The translations under genes and the position numbers were made by a program. The notes beneath the pieces are model-generated. The model ran no database searches, was not told where the DNA came from, and saw only the letters and a program-made list of their open reading frames with translations. A DNA stretch of 64,000 bases from a virus, in the IMG/VR virus record IMGVR_UViG_3300014494_000005, positions 248,001 to 312,000 of that record, one strand, 5' to 3'. Each line of letters starts with the position of its first letter. Position 1 is the stretch's first letter. Positions 56,367-63,987 of the stretch are shown here, in pieces.

Positions 56367-56483
56367 ATGATGTCAATGTTAGCAATTGCAATAATTGCTT
56401 GGTGGCATATATGTCTACCATTATCAATAATATTAATTGCATTTTGTATTCTAATAATAGTTGTTAATGCAATAGATTATTAA
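56367..56483 (+). CDS. Single-pass membrane micropeptide
   Basis: 38 residues, almost entirely hydrophobic (AIIAWWHICLPLSIILIAF). Start ATG 56367 (or 56370). Confidence 0.5.
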   Translation: MMSMLAIAIIAWWHICLPLSIILIAFCILIIVVNAIDY

Positions 56484-56538
56484 CACTAATGTCCGCAAGT
56501 TGTGCGGTGAATAATAATTATAATGTCCGCATAATTTT

Positions 56539-56567
56539 GTAACAATTTAAACCAATGTACGTATATC
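56539..56567 (+). promoter_or_regulatory. Phage-type promoter
   Basis: GTAACA-N17-TATATC. Confidence 0.75.
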
Positions 56568-56591
56568 AATGTACACAAAAACATAAACACA

Positions 56592-57053
56592 ATGGGAAAA
56601 GTAAAAGAAAAACAAGTACTTATTGATGCAGTCATTGCTGACCTTAAGAAAGATTTTGAAGCAGGTGACTACACGGTATTGGAAGAACTATTGTTCATGA
56701 TACCAAATGAGAACCTCATTCATTCTCTACCAGAAGAAGACTGGAAAGAATATGAGAATGTACAAGAAAACGTACATGAGAATGTACAAAATGATAATGA
56801 TTACTTTCTTGGTATTGAAACCTATGACCCAAGAAATTTTAGTGATGAAGAAGTTCGGGAGTTTAAAGAAAAATGGGGTCAATCACACGGAGAACTCTGT
56901 GCTGAACTTGGTTATGATGAAGTCGATACTTCTGAGCTTATTATGATTGATTTCTTCTGGATTGAAGCAGATAAAAAATGGTATAATATTGCTGCCTCAA
57001 TGTACACCGATAGAGAACAAGAAATTGCTAATTACTTAAGACTTGGTAAATAA
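56592..57053 (+). CDS. Conserved unknown acidic protein
   Basis: 153 residues. VLIDAVIADLKKDFEAGDYTVLEELLFMIPNENLIHSLPEEDW is a start I recognise from phage/plasmid small proteins (ExxLxxIPxxxLxxxLPEExW). Residues 59-67 repeat ENVQ-ENVH-ENVQ, written in DNA as three GTACA-containing units. Confidence 0.7.
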   Translation: MGKVKEKQVLIDAVIADLKKDFEAGDYTVLEELLFMIPNENLIHSLPEEDWKEYENVQENVHENVQNDNDYFLGIETYDPRNFSDEEVREFKEKWGQSHGELCAELGYDEVDTSELIMIDFFWIEADKKWYNIAASMYTDREQEIANYLRLGK

Positions 57054-57072
57054 TAATTAAAAACTTTATAAT

Positions 57073-57240
57073 ATGAATACATATCTTATTCTTTCATTTA
57101 TTTTATTCCTGATATTAGGAATATGTTGGACTAAAAGTAATTTCCTAAACCTTATAGTTAAAATTCTCTTATTTGGTATGGGAATTGTTGGACTTTTCTT
57201 GTGGTTACAATTAAATGGCTACATTATAAAGATACATTAA
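57073..57240 (+). CDS. Small membrane protein
   Basis: 55 residues, two hydrophobic segments (YLILSFILFLILGICW; ILLFGMGIVGLFLWL). No family recognised. Confidence 0.55.
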   Translation: MNTYLILSFILFLILGICWTKSNFLNLIVKILLFGMGIVGLFLWLQLNGYIIKIH

Positions 57241-57252
57241 TATACTAATAGA

Positions 57253-57345
57253 ATGTCCGTTCCATATTGTACAATAGGTATAATATTATTAATACTGTTT
57301 TGTATTGTACATGAAACATATTTAAAATATAAAAAGAAACACTAA
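57253..57345 (+). CDS. Membrane micropeptide
   Basis: 30 residues, YCTIGIILLILFCIVHETY then KYKKKH: single-pass segment with a basic tail. Its stop lies in the terminator that follows. Confidence 0.45.
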   Translation: MSVPYCTIGIILLILFCIVHETYLKYKKKH

Positions 57346-57373
57346 CCTTTTGTATTTATACAAAAGGTTTTTT
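57344..57373 (+). terminator. Intrinsic terminator
   Basis: AACCTTTTGTA / TACAAAAGGTT with T run, ending at the ATG of the GNAT gene, which therefore needs readthrough or an internal promoter. Confidence 0.8.
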
Positions 57374-57745
57374 ATGAATGTACTAAACCAGAATGTACTT
57401 GATAACTATGTTTCTTATTTAAAAAATAATAAATATAAGAATGTACTGCAGGAATTAAAACTTGATTATGATAGTGAAAATGGTACTGATTTCATCTTCC
57501 TGCTTTTAATTAAAATCAAACGACATGAACATAATAAAGGTTGGGGTTCAAAAGTTCTTAAAGATATTGTACAAGTAGCTAATAAATATAATGTACAAGT
57601 CAGACTTTGGATAACAGCTATCTATGGAATGAATTTAAATAGATTAATGAAATTCTATATGAAACAAGGTTTTGTCTTAGACCACGATGATTATATGATA
57701 TACACACCAAAAAAAATTAGAAAAAATTGTAACAAATTAGAATAA
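57374..57745 (+). CDS. GNAT-fold acetyltransferase-like protein
   Basis: 123 residues from ATG 57374. NKGWGSKVLKDIVQVANKYNVQVRLWI is the acetyl-CoA-binding motif A region (xGxGS-xxL) and LMKFYMKQGFVLDHDDYMIYTP the motif B end, typical of small N-acetyltransferases. The target is unknown; phage GNATs can modify host RNA polymerase or toxins. Confidence 0.7.
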   Translation: MNVLNQNVLDNYVSYLKNNKYKNVLQELKLDYDSENGTDFIFLLLIKIKRHEHNKGWGSKVLKDIVQVANKYNVQVRLWITAIYGMNLNRLMKFYMKQGFVLDHDDYMIYTPKKIRKNCNKLE

Positions 57746-57757
57746 TATTCGTATCAT
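57729..57757 (+). promoter_or_regulatory. Phage-type promoter
   Basis: GTAACA-N17-TATCAT, inside the end of the GNAT gene. Confidence 0.7.
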
Positions 57758-57778
57758 TGTACATAAATTAGAAAAAAT

Positions 57779-57982
57779 ATGACAACAACATTAACAATAA
57801 TCTTATACATATTTCTTTATCTTATTGTTGGAAGAATATATACTAATCTCATGAAAAGTGATGAGTATGAAAATGCAGTTATTACTATCTTCTATCCAAT
57901 AATAATCGTATGGAAAATTGCAATGAGTATTGCTGATAATATAACAAACATTTTATTTAAAAAAAGTTCTAAAGATATTTAA
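57779..57982 (+). CDS. Small membrane protein
   Basis: 67 residues with two hydrophobic segments (LTIILYIFLYLIVGRIY; AVITIFYPIIIVWKIAM). No family recognised. Confidence 0.6.
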   Translation: MTTTLTIILYIFLYLIVGRIYTNLMKSDEYENAVITIFYPIIIVWKIAMSIADNITNILFKKSSKDI

Positions 57983-57990
57983 GAAACAAA

Positions 57991-58268
57991 ATGCCAACCG
58001 TAGTCTGACTGAAAATGATTTACTATAGCTAAGTTGTCAAGTAAGTAGATGGTAGTCTTCGGACGGGAATTGAACTGTATTGTGGAGTAACGCACTCCAA
58101 AAGAGTAAGGCAGCTTAACGAACTGCATACAGTGATGATATTCTTACGGCAATGGTTATTCGATGAGTGAGTTGCTACACTCCAAATTGCAATCGAGTAG
58201 AAAAACCCCTGTTATTCCCTGAAACTGCACTTAGTACAGATATAAAAAGGAATTGCGGGGGTTTTTCC
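57991..58268. ncRNA. Structured RNA candidate with terminator
   Basis: No ORF. CTGTAT (58075-58080) pairs with ATACAG (58127-58132) around two hairpins, GGAGT AACGC ACTCC and GCAG...CTGC, making a multibranch fold; AAAAACCCC (58201-58209) pairs with GGGGGTTTTT (58257-58266) as a final terminator-like stem. AATTGAAC at 58069-58076 looks like a T loop read from the minus strand, but no complete tRNA can be built. Confidence 0.45.
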
Positions 58269-58289
58269 TTTTAAAATACTTGATAAATT

Positions 58290-58397
58290 CAAAAAGTTGT
58301 TGTAGCTTTACAGCAGCTTTTTGTTTTTAGTGTTGTTCAAACCACCTGCTTTTATTTCATCTTTCATAAGTTAATTATTTTGCAGGTGGTTTTTTTA
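58290..58397 (+). terminator. Two consecutive terminators
   Basis: AAAGTTGTTGTA / TACAGCAGCTTT plus T run, then AACCACCTGC (58340-58349) / GCAGGTGGTT (58382-58391) plus T7. Confidence 0.75.
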
Positions 58398-58406
58398 TTT
58401 AATATT

Positions 58407-58435
58407 GTAACATTTTTAATTAAAATCCGTATAAT
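58407..58435 (+). promoter_or_regulatory. Phage-type promoter for sRNA 2
   Basis: GTAACA-N17-TATAAT, identical in core to the promoters of sRNA 1 and 3. Confidence 0.8.
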
Positions 58436-58441
58436 ATATTA

Positions 58442-58525
58442 ATAAAAGGGTTGACATACCATTGTATGTTGAGAGAGTAGACTTCAACCTACCTATAACT
58501 CTGTTGTTAGAATCATTCTAAATAA
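58442..58525 (+). ncRNA. Small structured RNA, family copy 2
   Basis: Contains hairpin ACATAC CATT GTATGT, GAGAGTAGAC, and the terminal palindrome TTAGAATCATTCTAA (58507-58521). No ORF. Confidence 0.6.
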
Positions 58526-58535
58526 TATAATATTT

Positions 58536-58564
58536 GTAACATTTCCTGAAGATATCCGTATTAT
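58536..58564 (+). promoter_or_regulatory. Phage-type promoter
   Basis: GTAACA-N17-TATTAT, directly after sRNA 2; drives gene 58580. Confidence 0.78.
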
Positions 58565-58579
58565 AAAGAAAACACAATT

Positions 58580-59599
58580 ATGGAAAAATTACCCACATTA
58601 CATTTTCTACCATTAAATCAAGACCAGAAAGATTTGATTATTTCAATTATAAATCATTTTGGTACTGCTCAACATCCGATTTGCAATAATACTACTATAG
58701 ATGGTTTTATGGTCTCTTATTTGAAAGAGATTATTAATAGTAAGAAATTCAAAAAATCAATAAGTAATTTATCTGAAAACGGTAAAAGAATTTTAGCTGA
58801 AATTGAAGAAATAATATATCTTAACCAAAAAAACACAATGAAAACAAAAACAAATTGGTCATCTCCAAAAACAAATATCTTTGCTGGTATAAATGACTTG
58901 CGCAAATGCTTTGCCAGTGGTTATAAAGCCAGACTGGTCAGAGCACGTAATGAAGACTGTCAGCATCCTATTACGGAAAAAGCATATCCTAATGACTTCA
59001 GAAGCTACGAATTCTCTATAGGTTATATCAGTAATGTAAATAAAATAAAGTCTGAAGAAATAATGTATAATGAATTCGAAAAAAGTCTCAGTCTTAATTA
59101 TATCAATTGTTATGGAACTACTGAAGCAAAAAATCGATATTACCAAACTGGTATATTAAGTAAAGACAATTTTCATACACAGGGTTGTTCTCATCTGGTA
59201 CATGTAGATGACTATATTAAATTCCTTGAAAAATCAGGAGACCTTGACCGTGCACAAATGTACAAGAAACAATATAGAATACCTGAATATGGAAATACTG
59301 CACACTTCTTCGATTTCTATAGATTAAAAAATGGTTATCATGATTGGAATGTGAAAAAATTTAAACGTAAACTCTGGGTTGTTGAAATGCTTAATGAGAA
59401 AGAACCTCAACCCCAGATTTCTATAATGATGAAAACAATAATTAAAATTATTAATGTACTGGTATATCCTCTGAAATACATTCCCCAGAGGTCAGTACTG
59501 CGTATGAAAGAATATAATGTTCATACATTCAGAGTTGGAGATGTAACAAATGGGTTCTGTGTTGAATTCCATATACCAAAGAAGTTCAGTTTTAAATAA
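58580..59599 (+). CDS. Unknown 339-residue protein
   Basis: MEKLPTLHFLPLNQDQKDLIISIINHFG... with a central segment GILSKDNFHTQGCSHLVHVDDYIKFLEKSGDLDRAQMYKKQYRI. A second in-frame ATG at 58838 (MKTKTNWSSPKTNIF) might be an internal start. No family recognised. Confidence 0.75.
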   Translation: MEKLPTLHFLPLNQDQKDLIISIINHFGTAQHPICNNTTIDGFMVSYLKEIINSKKFKKSISNLSENGKRILAEIEEIIYLNQKNTMKTKTNWSSPKTNIFAGINDLRKCFASGYKARLVRARNEDCQHPITEKAYPNDFRSYEFSIGYISNVNKIKSEEIMYNEFEKSLSLNYINCYGTTEAKNRYYQTGILSKDNFHTQGCSHLVHVDDYIKFLEKSGDLDRAQMYKKQYRIPEYGNTAHFFDFYRLKNGYHDWNVKKFKRKLWVVEMLNEKEPQPQISIMMKTIIKIINVLVYPLKYIPQRSVLRMKEYNVHTFRVGDVTNGFCVEFHIPKKFSFK

Positions 59600-59684
59600 A
59601 AATATTTTTCGCTCCGTTCTTGGAGCAACATTGTGTTTTGGTTTTTTTGGTTGATGTTTAATGGAGTTGTGACCCATTAAGCTG

Positions 59685-59716
59685 CCTCAGTGAAATTATA
59701 TTCACTGAGGTTTTTT
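59685..59716 (+). terminator. Intrinsic terminator
   Basis: CCTCAGTGAA ATTATA TTCACTGAGG T6. Confidence 0.9.
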
Positions 59717-59755
59717 ATAAAAATCTTTGTATTTATATGAAATTAATAGATTTTT

Positions 59756-60133
59756 ATGAGAACAAAAGAAGAAATATTAGAATATAATAAACAATATAAA
59801 TTAAGAAATAAAGATAAGGTTGCAAAACATTGCGCAAAATATTATCAATTACATAAAAAAGAAATAAGTAAACGTTCAAGAATTGCTACAATAAAAGAAC
59901 ATGGATTAACATTAGACCAATATGATGTTATTTTTAATAAACAGAATGGTAAATGTGTTATTTGTGGCAGACATCAAAGTGAATTAAAATTAACATTAGC
60001 TGTTGACCATGACCATATATCTGGTAAAGTAAGAGGATTATTATGTAATACCTGTAATCGTGGTATTGGTTATCTTCATGATGATATTAATTTATTAGAA
60101 AAAGCAATTCAATATATAAAAACTAATCGTTGA
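59756..60133 (+). CDS. HNH homing endonuclease, endonuclease VII type
   Basis: 125 residues: basic N-terminus YKLRNKDKVAKHCAKYYQLHKKE, then CVICGRHQSELK, AVDHDHISGKVRGLLCNTCNRGIGYLHDD and a closing helix. Third member of this family in the window. Between a terminator and an sRNA promoter. Confidence 0.88.
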   Translation: MRTKEEILEYNKQYKLRNKDKVAKHCAKYYQLHKKEISKRSRIATIKEHGLTLDQYDVIFNKQNGKCVICGRHQSELKLTLAVDHDHISGKVRGLLCNTCNRGIGYLHDDINLLEKAIQYIKTNR

Positions 60134-60137
60134 TTTT

Positions 60138-60166
60138 GTAACATTTTTAATTAAAATCCGTATAAT
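60138..60166 (+). promoter_or_regulatory. Phage-type promoter for sRNA 3
   Basis: GTAACA-N17-TATAAT. Confidence 0.8.
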
Positions 60167-60172
60167 ATATAA

Positions 60173-60256
60173 TAATAGTTGTAACAGGATTGTACGCCTG
60201 AGACCAAGTATACTGATTAGTGCCTTTATGAATGTACGTAGAATCATTCTATATAA
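60173..60256 (+). ncRNA. Small structured RNA, family copy 3
   Basis: Starts near GTTGTAACAGG, contains GAGACCAAGTATACTG, ends in the palindrome TAGAATCATTCTA (60239-60251). No ORF. Confidence 0.6.
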
Positions 60257-60332
60257 TGTACATGAATAGATTGTCCATGAATGATTGTACACTTAAGCCA
60301 TTGTACGACCATAATGTAAATTATATCAACTA

Positions 60333-60878
60333 TTATTGATTGATGAATTGTTCATTCTTTTTCTTTACAGTAATTTCATATCCAAGAACATTTAACACTT
60401 TTTTAATATTATAAAATCTTGCTTTTTTATTACCATTTTCAATCATACTTAAAGTAGGTCTACTAATTTTTGCCATTTTACATATATCTTCCTGACGAAG
60501 ATTTTGATAATTTCTACTTTCTTTAATTGTTTTACTAATTATTTGTATATCTGCATCTTCAAATATATATTCTTTTTTACTTATAATATTATCTGCATGA
60601 TTATGTGCAACATTTAATAAATAACATCCCTCATCTATTGATTTTTTTATCCATTCTTTTTCTTTTTCATCAAGATTATTTTCATCACATTCTTCCAGTA
60701 TTTTAATAACTGGTTTATATCCTAATATTTTTAATTGGAAAACCCATTCATTAATTTTTTCAGAATGTGATTCAGTCATGTGTTGCTTGGGTCTTATCAT
60801 ATATTTACTACTCTTTCCTATATAATGTAAATTATTTGTAAAGGGACAATAAAGACCATAAATTAAATTTTTATTCAT
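60333..60878 (-). CDS. GIY-YIG domain fused to XRE-type helix-turn-helix
   Basis: 181 residues. N-terminal GIY-YIG: IYGLYCPFTNNLHYIGKSSKYMIRPKQHM with the catalytic Arg; KEWIKKSIDEG follows. C-terminal lambda-repressor-like HTH: NLRQEDICKMAKISRPTLSMIENGNKKARFYNIKKVLNVLGYEITV. A homing nuclease that may repress itself, or a regulator derived from one. Confidence 0.85.
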   Translation of the reverse strand: MNKNLIYGLYCPFTNNLHYIGKSSKYMIRPKQHMTESHSEKINEWVFQLKILGYKPVIKILEECDENNLDEKEKEWIKKSIDEGCYLLNVAHNHADNIISKKEYIFEDADIQIISKTIKESRNYQNLRQEDICKMAKISRPTLSMIENGNKKARFYNIKKVLNVLGYEITVKKKNEQFINQ

Positions 60879-61208
60879 ATTAATATTTTAATATAAATAC
60901 TGCCGTAAAATATATTTTCTATTTGTAAAGTATAGTTTACATTATAAAATATTATAATTTATTATAAATCAGGTTTTGGTAAAAATTAATGAGGGTCGAA
61001 CGATGGTTGCGTGGGACATACAAAACTACCATTATTATATACTTTTCCTACCACATTTTCCCATTTTCTCCCACAATCTACCACAGCAATTTATTAGTCA
61101 TTGTTTAACATCTTAATAATCAATACTGCTAAATCTCAATAAAAACGCTTAAAATAGCAACATTAAAATAATTAAAGTACGTATAACTCCAAGTTATTGT
61201 ACATATAT
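60879..61208. other. 330-base intergenic region
   Basis: No gene or clear hairpin. A run of pyrimidine-rich words (TTTTCC, CCACATTTTCCC, TTCTCCCAC, CTACCAC) occupies 61045-61090. It could hold upstream control for the gene at 60878 (minus). I see no phage-type promoter in either orientation. Confidence 0.5.
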
Positions 61209-61460
61209 TTAAAACACATAAAATTCCGGCAAAATACCTAAATAATAATATTTACCATTCACAATAGAAACAGTCATATAATAAAACATATCATCTTTTT
61301 CATATTCTGCTTCTCCACACTGAATAAAACCATTTAAATTACATTTAGGTACAACAATACTGCCTATAGATAAATATAATTCTTCATCAATTTGACAAGG
61401 TTCTATTAGGTATTCATTTAAATTCAATTTAGATTTTTCCCATGCTTTAAATTTTTTCAT
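61209..61460 (-). CDS. Small unknown protein
   Basis: 83 residues, acidic/aromatic (EYEKDDMFYYMTVSIVNGKYYYLGILPEF). Last gene of a leftward operon of eight; overlaps the previous gene by 14 bases. Confidence 0.65.
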   Translation of the reverse strand: MKKFKAWEKSKLNLNEYLIEPCQIDEELYLSIGSIVVPKCNLNGFIQCGEAEYEKDDMFYYMTVSIVNGKYYYLGILPEFYVF

Positions 61461-61854
61461 AATTTACTTTTTTCAAAAACATTTTAAACTTTTTACCACC
61501 AGACTTAAATTCAACATAACTATTTTCAGCAGGTAACATTTCCAATACAAATTTATCATTATTACCATTTATTACTTTAATTGCTTCAAGGGGTTCATCA
61601 TCATCGAATTGAATAAATAATTTCAGTTCTTTATTCTCTTTGATTTCAAAAAATTCTTCAAGACCATCAATATTAAAAATATGTTCTTCATTTTCATCAT
61701 TAAGAATAGTTATACTACCATATTTGACATCTATTGGATGATAATTTTTATCAATAGTTAATGTAGGTCTGTTATCTTTTAACATTCTGCATTCATCAAT
61801 AGCGATTAATGAATACTTATTCCAGTCAACATTTATAATATCAGTTGTTTTCAT
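61447..61854 (-). CDS. Unknown acidic protein
   Basis: 135 residues, beta-rich with acidic loops (FIQFDDDEPLEAIKVINGNNDK). No family recognised. Confidence 0.65.
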   Translation of the reverse strand: MKTTDIINVDWNKYSLIAIDECRMLKDNRPTLTIDKNYHPIDVKYGSITILNDENEEHIFNIDGLEEFFEIKENKELKLFIQFDDDEPLEAIKVINGNNDKFVLEMLPAENSYVEFKSGGKKFKMFLKKVNYEKI

Positions 61855-62195
61855 TATTTAATTTTTTTAAAGATTGTTTCTTTATTTGTCACCAATAATC
61901 TTTCGTTAATACATTTAATTTGCCATTCATTATTTAATATTTCTATTTCATTTTCCAATATTTTTATTTTTTCCAGATATTCAATACCAAAATACCAACA
62001 TTTAGAGCAATAGACGGTTCTACAATCACCACCATTATATTCTTCATGTGCAACACAATTATTACATAAGTCTTTACCACACATTTCACATTTTGCATTG
62101 GAACAAGCCATACTATTTTTTATTTCAATTCCGCAGTCATCGCAATGTTTATGATAGACTATAATTTCTTTTGTACTTTTTTCTTCTTTTATCAT
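61854..62195 (-). CDS. Cys-rich zinc protein
   Basis: 113 residues. YHKHCDDCGIEIKNSMACSNAKCEMCGKDLCNNCVAHEEYNGGDCRTVYCSKCW has ten or more Cys/His in CxxC pairs like a B-box/RING-type zinc fold, then a coiled coil. Stop/start overlap with the next gene (TAATG). Confidence 0.75.
   Translation of the reverse strand: MIKEEKSTKEIIVYHKHCDDCGIEIKNSMACSNAKCEMCGKDLCNNCVAHEEYNGGDCRTVYCSKCWYFGIEYLEKIKILENEIEILNNEWQIKCINERLLVTNKETIFKKIK
62117..62154. repeat. 38-bp dispersed repeat, copy A
   Basis: 37 of 38 bases identical to 62595-62632. Here it encodes the HKHCDDCGIEIK part of the zinc protein. Confidence 0.85.
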
Positions 62196-62201
62196 AATTA
62201 T

Positions 62202-62564
62202 TTAATCAATTTTAATATTCTTTTTTTCTGCAAGTTTTCTCAATACTTTGGCTCTATAACGATATGCACTTAAGAGTTCTTCAGGAGTACTGGCAGAACC
62301 TATTTTTAGATATGATTTTGAAATTTTTTTGTTATAATCAACACAACCGCCTTCTTTTTCATAAACGCATTTAAAACATACTGTATCTACTTTAAGGCAT
62401 AGTGTACATTTTTTTACATGGCCATAACCAGTTAATCTTGTTTTTAATAAAGAAAATACAAAATACTTTTTCTTTTTTTCTAAAATTTCTTTCAGAGTAA
62501 TAGTTTCATATCTATGAATTAGATTAATAAATTCATCAATATTTTCAGCATTATTATTTTTCAT
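62202..62564 (-). CDS. Cys-containing unknown protein
   Basis: 120 residues. HVKKCTLCLKVDTVCFKCVYEKEGGCVDY gives a zinc-type Cys cluster; helical ends. Between the zinc protein and the small membrane protein. Confidence 0.65.
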   Translation of the reverse strand: MKNNNAENIDEFINLIHRYETITLKEILEKKKKYFVFSLLKTRLTGYGHVKKCTLCLKVDTVCFKCVYEKEGGCVDYNKKISKSYLKIGSASTPEELLSAYRYRAKVLRKLAEKKNIKID

Positions 62565-62594
62565 AAGTTTTAATTAAATAAAATAGTATATTTA

Positions 62595-62632
62595 TTTTTA
62601 TTTCAATTCCACAGTCATCGCAATGTTTATGA
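62595..62632. repeat. 38-bp dispersed repeat, copy B
   Basis: Second copy, read in a different frame, where it supplies the last residues (INIAMTVELK) and the stop of the membrane protein gene at 62598. Confidence 0.85.
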
Positions 62633-62801
62633 AAAGAATTACAATAATAACAATACCAATTACATACACAGAAATTATATCAACATTATTTCTTAAATAT
62701 TTTTTATATTTCTTTGTAGGTAATTTAAAATGCCAGAGGATATACAATACATAAAGTATTGCAATACCAATCCAACCGAAAAATCTAACTAAGTATTTCA
62801 T
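62598..62801 (-). CDS. Small membrane protein with replaced C-terminus
   Basis: 67 residues, two hydrophobic segments (FFGWIGIAILYVLYILW; VYVIGIVIIVILFINI). The end is encoded by repeat copy B and so may be a recombination product. Confidence 0.6.
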   Translation of the reverse strand: MKYLVRFFGWIGIAILYVLYILWHFKLPTKKYKKYLRNNVDIISVYVIGIVIIVILFINIAMTVELK

Positions 62802-62812
62802 AATATCTGTTT

Positions 62813-63253
62813 TTATTCGTGAAATATATATTGAAAATTTTCTTTATAATCTCGTTTATCAGCACGTTCTTTTACAAGCGATGGATTATTTAATGACATA
62901 TAATATTCATTTTTTCCTAATCCAACTATGTGTGCAGTTAAATCCCAAAATCCATCATCACCAGTTCCCCATTGTATTGTAATTGATGTTAATTTATCAA
63001 CCAAAATACTTCTTTTATTTTTTACAAACTCTTTAAGTTGTCTTATTTGTTCTGGTGAATAATTATTTTTTAGCCATTCACCTTTTTCTTTATATGAATA
63101 TCCACCAACAGAGTTCCATTGTAATTTATTAATCATTTCCCAATATACGTCTTCATTTTCAGACATAATTACATTTTCTGATTGTTGTAATTGTTCAACA
63201 TAATCTTGAATTGTTTTAACTGCTTTTAAAAAATCTTCTTTGTATAAAATCAT
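62813..63253 (-). CDS. Unknown protein
   Basis: 146 residues. TIQWGTGDDGFWDLTAHIVGLGKNEYYMSLNN in the C-terminal half, helical N-terminus. No family recognised. Confidence 0.65.
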   Translation of the reverse strand: MILYKEDFLKAVKTIQDYVEQLQQSENVIMSENEDVYWEMINKLQWNSVGGYSYKEKGEWLKNNYSPEQIRQLKEFVKNKRSILVDKLTSITIQWGTGDDGFWDLTAHIVGLGKNEYYMSLNNPSLVKERADKRDYKENFQYIFHE

Positions 63254-63331
63254 AGAATTGTATTATTAATAATATTATTTTTATGTAAATCTATCACCTC
63301 TCGGCAATCTTTTTTTCTTCTTTAATTATAA

Positions 63332-63676
63332 TTAATCTTTATTTAATACTGCAATATTTTTATTAAATCCCTCTTGTTGTTCTTTAAAATACTGTTCCCA
63401 TGTTATACCGCATAGTCTCTGGTATTCTCTTGTATTTTCAATTAATTCTTTTTTTGTTTTTCCCGAAGCAATAACACGTTCTTCCACGTAATTAAAATCA
63501 ATTCTTTCACCATCTTGATTAGTCCATTGATTTTGTTTATCATCTGCTGTATTGCGATTAAAACCAATAATTAAATACATTTTACCTTTTTCTAAAGGTT
63601 TACTTATTCTTGCAGTATCACATTTAACTATTTCTCTGCAGTCCTGAATAAGTTTATCGTAGTTAATTTCTTTCAT
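63332..63676 (-). CDS. Unknown protein
   Basis: 114 residues; basic centre, C-terminal helix EYQRLCGITWEQYFKEQQEGF. Overlaps the upstream gene by four bases (ATGA). Confidence 0.65.
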   Translation of the reverse strand: MKEINYDKLIQDCREIVKCDTARISKPLEKGKMYLIIGFNRNTADDKQNQWTNQDGERIDFNYVEERVIASGKTKKELIENTREYQRLCGITWEQYFKEQQEGFNKNIAVLNKD

Positions 63677-63915
63677 GTTGTTATCACTTTAAATTTATTA
63701 TAATCCTGAATTACTTTATCAATAAATTCAGCTTTTTCTTTATTAGTACCTTTAACATTTAATATTAAATCTTTTGCAAATATTAACGATTTTTTTGCAT
63801 GAAAAACTGCAGTATTAAAATCTGATTCATCTCTTAAACCACCAATTATATGTTCTTCCAATAATAAATTGGCGCAATAATTTATGTGATAATCTTTTAT
63901 AATTTTCTTATTCAT
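63673..63915 (-). CDS. Small helical protein
   Basis: 80 residues, helical (FHAKKSLIFAKDLILNVKGTNKEKAEFIDKVI). Upstream-most complete gene of the leftward operon. Confidence 0.65.
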   Translation of the reverse strand: MNKKIIKDYHINYCANLLLEEHIIGGLRDESDFNTAVFHAKKSLIFAKDLILNVKGTNKEKAEFIDKVIQDYNKFKVITT

Positions 63916-63921
63916 GATTTA

Positions 63922-63987
63922 TTAATTTTTTAATATATATTCTTTTAAATATTTTGGATTTTTTTGCCATTTATTTCCAATCTTCAT
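63922..63987 (-). CDS. Small ORF at window edge, possibly partial
   Basis: 21 codons, starting MKIGNKWQKNPKYLKEY. An in-frame TAG lies two codons upstream of the ATG, so it could be the end of a longer gene if UAG is decoded. Window edge prevents a decision. Confidence 0.3.
   Translation of the reverse strand: MKIGNKWQKNPKYLKEYILKN

Noticed and set aside
58020-58135. Minus-strand tRNA at 58 kb
   Set aside because: A D-arm-like GCAG/CTGC and a T-loop-like GTTCAATT are present, but acceptor and T stems do not pair.
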